NCBI GenBank assembly: GCA_037903475.1
Contig: JBAJFG010000348.1
Coordinates: 558,001 to 622,000 of the forward strand
Reading direction: 5' to 3'
Length of the DNA stretch: 64,000 bases
Source of the DNA: Ancylostoma caninum
Lineage: Eukaryota; Nematoda; Chromadorea; Rhabditida; Ancylostomatidae
In this document: positions 23,977 through 32,579 of the stretch, in pieces
How the letters are laid out: each line of letters starts with the position of its first letter
How positions within the stretch are numbered: the first letter of the stretch is position 1
The notes under the pieces: generated by a model
What the model saw: the letters and a program-made list of their open reading frames with translations, nothing else
The model's database searches: none
Told to the model about the DNA's origin: nothing
Translations under genes and position numbers: made by a program

Positions 23977-26900
23977 ATTTCCAACTGACCACGGATCTCC
24001 CTCATAAGAGGGATCCCAGCCGGTTAGTCGCGAGGCTACGTGGCGCGTCCCCAGGTGGCGGATAGGGGGCTAATCGCGGACCACACGCGACCTTGTGCCT
24101 GCCCTGAGACGCGGGTGGATTCAGGGGATGGATCCCTGTTTCTGCAGTGTCGGAACGATCCATACCTTCTGCCAGCGCGTGGGTGTGTTCATGCATGCGT
24201 GCGTGAGTGTACTTGCGTGTCTGCAGATTGTATCCTGCACATCTATCCGACCAAAAGCCCTGCATTCAAGTGACTGGGAGGTACAAGGGAGGCGGTTCGG
24301 AGTCGCCTCCAACAAATAAGCTCCATCGTCCACTCCCGGGAAGCCCGGCTAACTTCCCGGTGAAATCCTACCCTAGCTACCCGCGGGGGAATAGAGCCCA
24401 GCAAGCTATCTCCTAAGGGTTTTCTTTTTCTTAAAGCTCGACACAGCAATAATAAAGAGTGTTCCCCTGATCTCGGAAGAGTCACTGGTACGGCGGCGCC
24501 AGTGAGGACGAGGTCCGAGGGGTTATCTAGGCTGCCTAAAACCAGAAGGACTATGATGACGATCTGTACCTTCAACGCACGCACGCTTGCATCGGAGGCT
24601 TCTATCGAGGATTTGATGATGCAGGCCAGGAAGATCAGGTACGACGTCATCGGACTGACCGAGACGAGGAGACACCGGCCACTGAACGCCACCTTCGACA
24701 CTGGAGAAGAACTGTTCCTTGGAACCTGCGACAGTAGAGGAGTTGGTGGAGTCGGTGTCCTCGTCAACACGAACTTGGCCATGAACATCGATTCGTTCGA
24801 ACAGCTAACAACCCGAATCGGACGTTTGCGACTGAGAAGATGTGGATCAATACCGGCCTTGACAATCTTCGTCGCCTATGCTCCAACATCCAGCTACGAC
24901 GATGAAGAAATCGAGGCCTTCTACATGGACTTGGAGAAGTTCTACAGGGAAGACCACACTTTCTACAAGGTCATTGTTGGCGACTTCAACGCCAAGATTG
25001 GCCCTAGGAGAACGCCTGAGGAACTTCACATCGGTACCCACGGCCTACAGTGGAACGAACAGGGAGAGAGGCTGTCTGAGTTCATCATGACGACGAAGAC
25101 CATCCATGGTAACTCACAGTTTCAGAAGCCAACCTCCCTACGGTGGACGTGGGAGTCACCCGGTGGAGAGTACCATAATGAAATTGACCACATCATCGTC
25201 AATCGAAGGTTCTGCCTGACCGACGTCGGTGTTGTACCGAAGTTCTACACCGGATCAGACCATCGCCTCCTTCGTGCAAGATTCTTCTTCTCGCGCAAAG
25301 GAGAGAAAGCCGCGAAGTTCAAGAAGAGGGCTCCCAAATCCGTCATCAATTGGGATCTCTTCACTTCGTTAGCCGGCTTTTGGGAAGATGCCGTTGTCGA
25401 CAACATCGACGAAGAATACGATCGGCTTGTTCAACATCTCTGCGACAGCGCAAGGAGAGCCGAGGGCTCAAGATCCACCAAAAGACGACTGTCTTACGAG
25501 ACCCTCGAGCTGATACGCCAGCGCGGAGTCGCGAGAGCCGCAGGCAACTACCAACTGACGTCCGAGCTCGCAAAACGGTGCAGAGAAGCGATAAAAGAAG
25601 ACCTTAAAGAGAGACGAGCAGCAGTATTGGCCGAAGCCGCAGAGGCAGGAAGAAGCATTCGCAACGCCCGCCGTGACTTCGCCAATCGTAAGACCAAGAT
25701 GACCGCCCTCCGGCGCCCAGAAGGAACAATTTCTTCATCAAGACGGGTAATGGAGAAGGTCATCCACGACTTCTACTCGGATCTCTTCGATAGCCACGTC
25801 CATCTCCCCCAATATCACCCAAGGGAGGATGGATACGTTGTCCCATCAGTTCTCCCTTCCGAAGTCCGACATGCCATCAAGTCGGTGAAGAATCGTACAG
25901 CACCGGGCCCCGACAGGATTCGACCGGAACATCTGAAGAACCTACCGCCAGTTCTTATCACCACCTTGGCTAGGCTCTTCACGCGGTACCTGTCGGAATG
26001 CAAGGTACCGAACCAATGGAAGACCAGCAGGACCGTGCTGCTGTACAAGAAGGGAGACCCACAGGACATCGGCAATTATCGCCCCATCTGTCTGTTGTCC
26101 GTCATCTACAAGCTTTTCACTCGAGTGATTCTAAATAGGATCGAAAGGACATTAGATGAAGGACAGCCGTGCGAGCAAGCAGGGTTTCGAAAAGGATTCA
26201 GTACGATCGATCACATACACACGGTCACTAGACTCATTGAAGTATCGCGAGAGTATAAGATGCCTCTCTGTCTCACGTTCATCGATTTGAAGAAAGCCTT
26301 CGACTCTGTGGAGACAGAGGCGGTCCTCAAAGCCCTGGGCAACCAGGGCATACCTACTCAGTACATCAAGATATTTCGTGAGCTCTACAGCAACTTCACG
26401 ACCAGGATTTCTCCATTCTACGACGACATCACTATCGACGTCAAGAGAGGGGTTCGACAAGGCGACACCGTGTCGCCAAAACTATTCAGCGCCACTCTCG
26501 AAGACGTCATGCGAAGACTGGAATGGGATTGCATGGGAGTGCAAGTTGATGGCCGGCGACTTAACCACCTTCGCTTCGCTGACGACATCGTCCTTATAAC
26601 ACCAACTATCGGCGAAGCGGAACGGATGCTGGCCGACTTTGACGACGCGTGTGGAAAGATCGGTCTCCAACTGAACCTGACGAAGACGATGTTCATGAGG
26701 AACGGATGGGTCCCGGATGCCCCATTCTCGCTCAACGGAACGACCATATCCGAATGCTCCAGCTACGTATATCTAGGTCGGGAAGTCAACATGATGAACG
26801 ATCTCGCTCCAGAGCTGGGCAGGAGGAAGCGAGCGGCTTGGGGAGCCTACAAGAGCATCGAGGACGTAGTGAAGAAGACGAAGAACACCAGGCTCCGTGC

Positions 26901-27416
26901 CCACCTCTTCAATACAACGGTTCTCCCTGCTTTGACGTACGCCTCGGAAACCTGGGCGTTACGCAAGCAGGATGAGAATGCGGTCAACGTCATCGAACGC
27001 TCCATCGAGAGGGTGATGCTAGGAATAACCCGCCTCACACAAGTGAGGGCTGGAATACGGAGTTCCACCCTTCGTGAACAGTCGAAGATCAGGGACGCTG
27101 CCGCTTACGCCAAGTTGAGTAAGATCAGGTGGGCCGGACACGTGATGCGTCTTAACGACCACCGTTGGACAAGAGCCGTCAGCGACTGGACTCCACGGGA
27201 CGTTAAGCGCACGACAGGAAGACCACCGACCCGATGGTCAGACTTCTTCACGAAGTCCTTCAAGGAAAGATATAATGCTCTTCGTGTCCCTCGAACGGAC
27301 AGAATCCACTGGACAACTCTGGCTCGCGAGAGGGACAAATGGAAGGATTGCTGGCGCCCGCTCGGTACATCCGAAGATCAACGGGAGTCAAGGTGATCAA
27401 GGTGATTTCCAACTGA
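23977..27416 (+). mobile_element. Full-length RTE-type non-LTR retrotransposon (3,416 bp body) with 12 bp target-site duplication
   Basis: The body spans 23989-27404, flanked by perfect direct repeats ATTTCCAACTGA at 23977-23988 and 27405-27416. The 3' end is a short tandem ATCAAGGTG-type tail rather than poly(A), characteristic of the RTE clade. A 5' leader of about 560 bp precedes one long intact open frame. An independent 145 bp 5'-truncated copy with its own duplication is at 47473-47617. The element is antisense to the host CACTA-like gene and occupies its 27,469-23,985 intron, with its duplicated target spanning the host splice acceptor. Confidence 0.93.
24553..27396 (+). CDS. RTE ORF: AP-endonuclease plus reverse transcriptase, intact
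   Basis: The frame is open from 24502, but the first ATG is at 24553, giving about 947 residues, the normal length for RTE polyproteins. The N-terminal apurinic/apyrimidinic endonuclease carries TFNART, GLTETRR, VGDFNAKIG, NEIDHIIVN and GSDHRLLRARF, so the catalytic Asn, Glu, Asp and His residues are all present. The reverse transcriptase follows with TAPGPDRIRPEHLK, FIDLKKAFDSV, GVRQGDTVSPKLFS and the catalytic FADD in LRFADDIVLI, then a thumb-like LGREVN segment. A C-terminal tail typical of RTE/craniate-like elements (KIRWAGHVMRLND, RPPTRWSDFF) follows. The protein nicks the target and copies the element RNA by target-primed reverse transcription. No stop or frameshift is visible, so the copy may be active. 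Its GC-rich codon use differs from the AT-rich flanks. Confidence 0.95.
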   Translation: MMTICTFNARTLASEASIEDLMMQARKIRYDVIGLTETRRHRPLNATFDTGEELFLGTCDSRGVGGVGVLVNTNLAMNIDSFEQLTTRIGRLRLRRCGSIPALTIFVAYAPTSSYDDEEIEAFYMDLEKFYREDHTFYKVIVGDFNAKIGPRRTPEELHIGTHGLQWNEQGERLSEFIMTTKTIHGNSQFQKPTSLRWTWESPGGEYHNEIDHIIVNRRFCLTDVGVVPKFYTGSDHRLLRARFFFSRKGEKAAKFKKRAPKSVINWDLFTSLAGFWEDAVVDNIDEEYDRLVQHLCDSARRAEGSRSTKRRLSYETLELIRQRGVARAAGNYQLTSELAKRCREAIKEDLKERRAAVLAEAAEAGRSIRNARRDFANRKTKMTALRRPEGTISSSRRVMEKVIHDFYSDLFDSHVHLPQYHPREDGYVVPSVLPSEVRHAIKSVKNRTAPGPDRIRPEHLKNLPPVLITTLARLFTRYLSECKVPNQWKTSRTVLLYKKGDPQDIGNYRPICLLSVIYKLFTRVILNRIERTLDEGQPCEQAGFRKGFSTIDHIHTVTRLIEVSREYKMPLCLTFIDLKKAFDSVETEAVLKALGNQGIPTQYIKIFRELYSNFTTRISPFYDDITIDVKRGVRQGDTVSPKLFSATLEDVMRRLEWDCMGVQVDGRRLNHLRFADDIVLITPTIGEAERMLADFDDACGKIGLQLNLTKTMFMRNGWVPDAPFSLNGTTISECSSYVYLGREVNMMNDLAPELGRRKRAAWGAYKSIEDVVKKTKNTRLRAHLFNTTVLPALTYASETWALRKQDENAVNVIERSIERVMLGITRLTQVRAGIRSSTLREQSKIRDAAAYAKLSKIRWAGHVMRLNDHRWTRAVSDWTPRDVKRTTGRPPTRWSDFFTKSFKERYNALRVPRTDRIHWTTLARERDKWKDCWRPLGTSEDQRESR

Positions 27417-29853
27417 AATAAGCAAACCATATGAATCAAAATAAGCTACGGGAAATGTTTTGATCTTACCATCAGCCTGTTCGCAAGTATGTTGTATTTT
27501 GTGATGGTAGGGTCGTCCAAATCATCCAAACCGTCGAGACATGCTGACGCCCGTGACGCTACCTCAGAGGTTACAAATTCCTATCAAAAAATTGAGAATA
27601 ATGTGGCGGTGAAAAGTGGATTCGAAGGGAAAGTGAAGCCGAATTTACATTGTAGGCGGCCTGGTTGAATATCCCACGCTCCTTGCGGTCCAAAATGAGC
27701 TTCACTGCTCGCTGCATTTTCAAAACACCGTTGGAAATGCAGTCAAAAAGGGATTCCGGCGCCCTGTTCGCTTCTTGTGGTGCAGCTGCTTGAAACTGGA
27801 ACTCCCGTCGTTCGTAGATATTCAATTGTGTCGTTTCGAGCGATATATTAGGTAATGGCACTGTCAAAATCTACCTTGCGAGGTTTCCTCCTCCATAGCA
27901 ATGGGGACTGATTCCTCAGCAAACAACCTCCGATTTCTGAAATCAAAAAGACGTATTTATGAAAATCCCATCAAAAAGAAAATAAAGTTACTCACACAGG
28001 TTGAGGGGAAACAACTTCCAATGGTTGCCTTGGTGTCGCATAAAGTTTTTGTCTTGGAGGTGTGCGCCCCCTAGTTGGGGGGTAGAGATTTTGCGATGAT
28101 ACTCGCGGATACATTATTATTACATTACATTAAAAATGTTTGTTCAAGAAAGCTAAGACCTTTGCTTACTTCGTCAGCCTCGGCTACTTTGCAGGTGGGT
28201 AGGTCGTCGATGGATAAGACCAAGGTATTAGAGTATGTATGTGAAGATATTCCTAAGATGGAATGCTTTATCTTCTCAACATCTTCTCGGCGGATTTTGA
28301 GTTCCGGGAACTTCGTCCCTGAGTTGAAGAGATCTGAAAAGAAAATTTCTTCAATGTTCAAACACCAATTTGTCATTTATTTAGATATTTTATTTTACCT
28401 CGAAATCTATCACGTGTTATACCCTCCGAACAGATATGAAGAGCATCGCCGAGAAAGTCGCTAGGAGCTATGAGTCTCATCGTTGATGTCTCATCTGAAG
28501 TAAATTTTATTGTTTTTTTTTTAAATTAAATGTTGCCTAAATGAGAGCAAAGTTACTTGGAATGCCATATTGGTGCAGCTGGCCATCGATTGAGTAAGAA
28601 TCGCGGCTCCGCAAAACGGTATCAGCATCCGATCCTGCGATCCAAACTCGGTGATTCTCTATGCGGGTGCCTTTTATGTAGCATTTCGAATACCCGTATT
28701 CAGAGTTCCACCTGGGCACCCCAAAGAGAACCTGTTGGGCCTTAATTACGTTGTATACACGTAAAGGTCTTCAGAGACACTCCCAGTTGAACACCCACCG
28801 CCATGTCGGCAATTCCTCGAAACAATTTCACATAGATAGTCCACGTCACCTCATCAACCTCTACCTCAAGCGGCATGTCGCGCAAGTCATGAAGCTCAGA
28901 TTCAAGTCTAAAGTCAATTCATGCATACAAATTCAGCATAAAATTTTCATGGACGCTCACCGGCTAAACAGTGTTTCTATCATCTTCTCTGTGGGCTTGA
29001 CGCGACTGTAAACTGCCCCCGCGATGATGGAATTGAAGTACTTATTAGCCTCAATTGGCGGCAGACCTTCTACACGCAAGTATAATGGCCATATTTCTCT
29101 TCTAGAATAATTGTTTTTTGTTGTAGAGCTCCTATTTTCATTGTTTTTTTTTCAACCTACTGACTTTGATAAACGTCTGGGTTTGAAACCGTCCACAGAC
29201 AACGACAGAAGAACAGTCAGTTGCCTCTGTTCAAAGGCATCAGGCGTTTCGATGTTTGCATAGTAGCCATCGAAGCACCTGATGTCACTGCGATCATCGT
29301 CCGGGGCTCCCTTCAAAGTTATAGATGGTTATCACACAAAGCTAGAAATTAATACAATTACGGTACCCTGTGTTGGTGAAGACATTGATGCATTGCTATT
29401 ATTTTTCCGATATCACGCACCAGAATATCGGAAAGTTGCGGGATGACATTGATAGTATGCACCTCAACTCTTTGCATACGTTTTGCTCTCTTAATGCTTA
29501 GCCTAAACTGATAATATTTGTTGAACTGTTCGCTTATAGCAATAATTTTCAAAATCCAACCCAAAGATGGTGCAATCCAGATTTTCGCAGGCATTTTGTC
29601 CCACATTCATCCCTTCATTGCATCCAGAACAAAAGTAGTATCGCTGTCTGTTATATTCCTCAAGGACATTTTCGTTGAGGTGTGTCAAATGTCCATTGTA
29701 CTAAAAGCACATGATGTTCTAAATAATAAGGAAGGGGGGGGGGGATTTGAAGTGTTAAAATATCAACCGATATTGGTGGAGGCGATCCATAAATCACAGT
29801 CATTAGTTCTTCCATACGTGCGATCTCCTCATAGGATAGCCCAAAATGTTGCA

Positions 29854-30169
29854 TATACATGGCATAATGGGCGCGTGTGGCGCAGTGGTAAGAGGCTCGC
29901 TGCGCACGCACACGATCGATGGTTCGATCCCGCCCGAGGCCAACCAAGCCTTCCATCCCCCCGGGGTCGGTAAATTGGTACCAGAGGAGTCTGGGAGGAT
30001 GAAGCACTGACTTGGTACATCGGGTGCCCCCCGCAAGTCATTGTACAGGGCACATACGCATTCAACGCCTCTACGATGCTCAGATGAAGTCGAATGCGTG
30101 GCGCATCCCTCGTGACGGGATTGATTAACGCCGACCACTTTATCCTTTATCCTTTATACATGGCATAAT
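29854..30169 (+). mobile_element. tRNA-derived SINE (about 286 bp) with 15 bp target-site duplication, inside an exon
   Basis: The body runs 29869-30154. The head reads as a tRNA-like promoter: A-box-like TGGCGCAGTGGTAAGAGGC and B-box GGTTCGATCCC with correct spacing. A non-tRNA body follows and a short-repeat tail (tttatcctttatcctttat). The flanking direct repeats TATACATGGCATAAT (29854-29868 and 30155-30169) are identical. The SINE lies in exon 4 of the minus-strand CACTA-like gene: coding sequence before it ends ...ILYYAMY and resumes exactly in frame after it with MQHFGLSYEEIARMEEL. The tail gives a stop codon two codons in. Mobilisation was presumably by a LINE partner such as the RTE nearby (inference). 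Confidence 0.9.
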
Positions 30170-31434
30170 AGAGAATGCGTTCATGAGCGGCTAAATATTG
30201 CAACTCGTGATATGTATCGAAACCGGCTAAACATTTAAACACATACACATTCCACTATTACCCATCCTTGGCGATGTACCTTCACTTTCTCCTTGCCAAT
30301 CATTCTCCATCGGAACGTCGCCGTCCTGATGGTAATGATGGGCCGATGTCGGAGATTGGTCTATGTTTAGCACAGATAAGAAAGGACGAAGTAATATGCT
30401 TCGGATGCTTCTTCATCACAAGGTTCTTAGGTGGTGATGATAGTGGAAGCATTCGAAGCATATTATCAGTTTGTCCAGGTTTAAAAATCAGGGAAATATA
30501 GACGAAGTATTTTTTTTGGAAAAGAAAGATGAGGGATCTTCCCAAAGGTTTCTCAAAAATTGGGACAAAAGCGATAGGAGAGCAGGAGAAGGAAAGGAAA
30601 AACTAGTTTTAAAACAGTAGTTAGAATAGAAAAACCTCTGCCTTCATTAATACTCTCTTCTTCGTTTACTACAGCTAGTTCTTGCTCACGTCTTCGCAAT
30701 TCAGCGATGTGCTGTCTGTTCTCTCGTAGTTCGCGAATCTGCTCGTCCACTGCCGCTAAATCGAATTATTATTAATTTGAAATGGTTCAAGTTACTTAGG
30801 CTAATGTGATACTAAACTGAAATTATTATGCAAGTGATTGTGGAAAATTCCAACACACCTCCGTATGTTCGTCCTCCTATACGCTCTGGTGGTCGAAACA
30901 TGGAAGATCTAAGCCTGTACACGCATTTCTTAACACATAATCAACAAAAACTACGGAAGAGACTGTGGGAAGAAAATGCAGCTTGCGATCAGAGGTAAAG
31001 TTAACGTGGTTTCGGTGCGGAGGTGAAAGCAAACGGTGGATGACGCGGGCAAACCTGCGAACGATAGAGAAGGCGAATGGTTAGAATATAACGTCAGTCC
31101 TCGTGCACGCCCCATCCTCTGTATTGAGGTCGACCTCATGCCAGCGGGCATCCCTTGGGTACGTAGAGGGGCGCGAGATGACATGTAGGGTGGTTAAATG
31201 GCAAAGGGGTCAGCAGCATATGAGGCCAGACATCAATAAACCTAGATAGTGATAGAAAAACAAAAAAACAAGTCCGTTTCGTTCCTACCCTCAGACGGAA
31301 AAATAACAATGATAGACAAAAAGCCTTTCCCGGAACTCATCAGTGAGGAAGAAAGGCTCAATTCTAATAAAAACATACATAAAAGCAAAAGCATGGATCC
31401 TCTTATATAAATCATGGTAGTGCAACAAAATTTT

Positions 31435-31870
31435 CTAGAGCGCAGACGTAGGGGGACTAGCACGTGATCGCATGCGCTTCCCGTGAGACTCAGTTATAGA
31501 CTGTGCCTCGCGAGGATGCGAAGCCAATGGGGCATTCGGCCGATGTTTCGTCATAGGTGCATAGACGTAGTGGGAGTCGGGTGCATTCGGGATTTCGCGG
31601 CGGGACCAGCGGCTAGCGATCTCGAGCCCTCCAGGCGAGACAGTGTTTACAACGATTTGACGATGCGTAGAAGCAATGTACGGAGCAGAGTCGCCTCTCT
31701 GCTGGAGCTCTGTTTTGACTTCACTCAACTTTGGAACAATGGACGATAACCTCTTCGAAAAGAAGTGTGCGTACCATGGAGGATGCACACTTTTTTCGAA
31801 GTGGTTATCGAAGGATTCACTTGGTGTCCTCACTTGGGATATGCTCCTTGCGCACCTCTCTTTGAGGTCT
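31435..31870 (-). CDS. Possible exon/gene of unknown function
   Basis: An open frame of about 145 codons on the minus strand ends at a TAG at 31435. It reads as an ordinary polar, probably disordered protein: KLSEVKTELQQRGDSAP, then SRWSRREIPNAPDSHYVYAP, then an Arg/Ser/Pro-rich end (KRMRSRASPPTSAL). No domain is recognised and no ATG lies at the beginning, so it would be an internal or terminal exon. It sits about 530 bp upstream of the start codon of the CACTA-like gene in the same orientation, so it could be a preceding gene or a 5' part of the same locus. A 67 bp hairpin lies within it, which argues for caution. Confidence 0.35.
31744..31810. repeat. 67 bp hairpin within an open frame
   Basis: Arms cgataacctcttcgaaaaga and the reverse complement of ttttcgaagtggttatcg pair over about 29 bp, around a short ccatgga-type centre. 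Confidence 0.7.
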
Positions 31871-32099
31871 CTTGGGGATTATGCAGGTTGAGGATCCGTC
31901 TGTTTTTAAGAAGTACAATCAAATACACAGGATGAAGAACGCGTCATCATAAGCTGTTATGACATTTTCTGAAACCAGTTGTGCAACTTGTGCAGTTGAT
32001 CAAACTTTCTAAATATTTCCTAACTTTGTTCCATCACTTTCGAGATTTGCAAAGAGTGCGGCTGCAGTGATGACGGACAGATGAGCCGGGGCCCCGTAG

Positions 32100-32545
32100 T
32101 CGAGAAAAACATCCTGATAGGTGTCCACCGATCGAGAACGAGTCCGCCATGGCCCAACACTGGGAGAACGGCAGGGTACGGGTCGATCGATATAGAAAGG
32201 GTCCGCCGTGGTCAAGTCGTGGGGGAAACGCCAGGATACGGGTCCATCAATGGAGATTGGGTCTGCTGTGGCCCAATACTGGAGAAAGCGCCAGGATACG
32301 GGTCTACGGATGGAGGCTGGGTCCGCAAGCGGCCGATTAGTGGGGAAAAGGATACGAGTCCCACCGATGGATCTGGTCTGCGCTGGCCCAGTAGTGGGAA
32401 GAACGCCAGGATACAGATCCACAAATGGAGGATGGGTCTGCCCTGGCCAAACAGTGGGGTAAGCGCCAGGATACGGGTGCACTGATGAAGAATGGGTCCG
32501 CCGTAGCTCAAGAGTGAGGAAAATGCCAAGGTGCACGTCTGCCGG
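32100..32545. repeat. Minisatellite with exact 60 bp period, about 7-8 copies
   Basis: The block cgccaggatacgggt recurs at 32171 (variant), 32231, 32291, 32349 (shortened), 32405 and 32465. Between copies are gggtccgccgtggcccaa and agtgggaaa-type segments. Because the period is 60 bp (20 codons) and few stops occur, several frames stay open on both strands (up to 187 codons); these are not genes. The unit is homologous to the 58-60 bp unit at 3.55-3.75 kb. Confidence 0.9.
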
Positions 32546-32579
32546 TGGAGTAGGGGCACGATACGCGCTCATTCGTGTC

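Larger units (their letters stand above)
20953..30901 (-). pseudogene. Multi-exon CACTA/EnSpm (Tnp2-like) transposase-derived gene, interrupted by SINE and RTE insertions
   Basis: Exons in transcript order: 30901-30859 (ATG, MFRPPERIGGRTYG), 30755-30636 (coiled coil), 30360-30262, 30226-29768 (split by a SINE), 29700-29561, 29502-29367, 29310-29161, about 29060-28961, 28907-28799, 28740-28557, 28494-28399, 28333-28170, about 28071-27996, 27936-27875, 27860-27649, 27580-27470, 23984-23835, 21648-21537, 21482-21407, 21341-21228, 21157-21100 and 21033-20953 (stop TGA). Most joins close in frame with GT-AG. The middle part resembles CACTA transposases: SVDGFKPRRLSKS then WPLYLRVEGLPP, DMAAQQVLFGVPRWNSEYGY followed by SKCYIKG, and DFLGDALHICSEG; an earlier YYFCSGCNEG...CENLDC looks zinc-binding. 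The C-terminal third is unknown. Faults: the SINE in exon 4 brings an immediate stop, an RTE lies on one acceptor, two junctions (near 29,160-29,060 and 27,875-27,860) do not close, and the 28,071 acceptor is uncertain. CACTA assignment is by motif pattern only. It could be a domesticated gene recently broken, or a dying transposon. Confidence 0.55.

Noticed and set aside
24243..24788. 181-codon minus-strand frame
   Set aside because: It is antisense to the RTE 5' region and start of its ORF, with no protein features. The RTE frame explains the openness.
29869..29950. Possible true tRNA gene (A and B boxes with good spacing)
   Set aside because: It is followed by a SINE body and repeat tail and flanked by a 15 bp target duplication, and the 3' half does not fold into a full cloverleaf. 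It is a SINE head.
32009..32572. 187-codon minus-strand frame and 134-codon plus-strand frame
   Set aside because: Both are artefacts of a 60 bp minisatellite whose period is a multiple of three.
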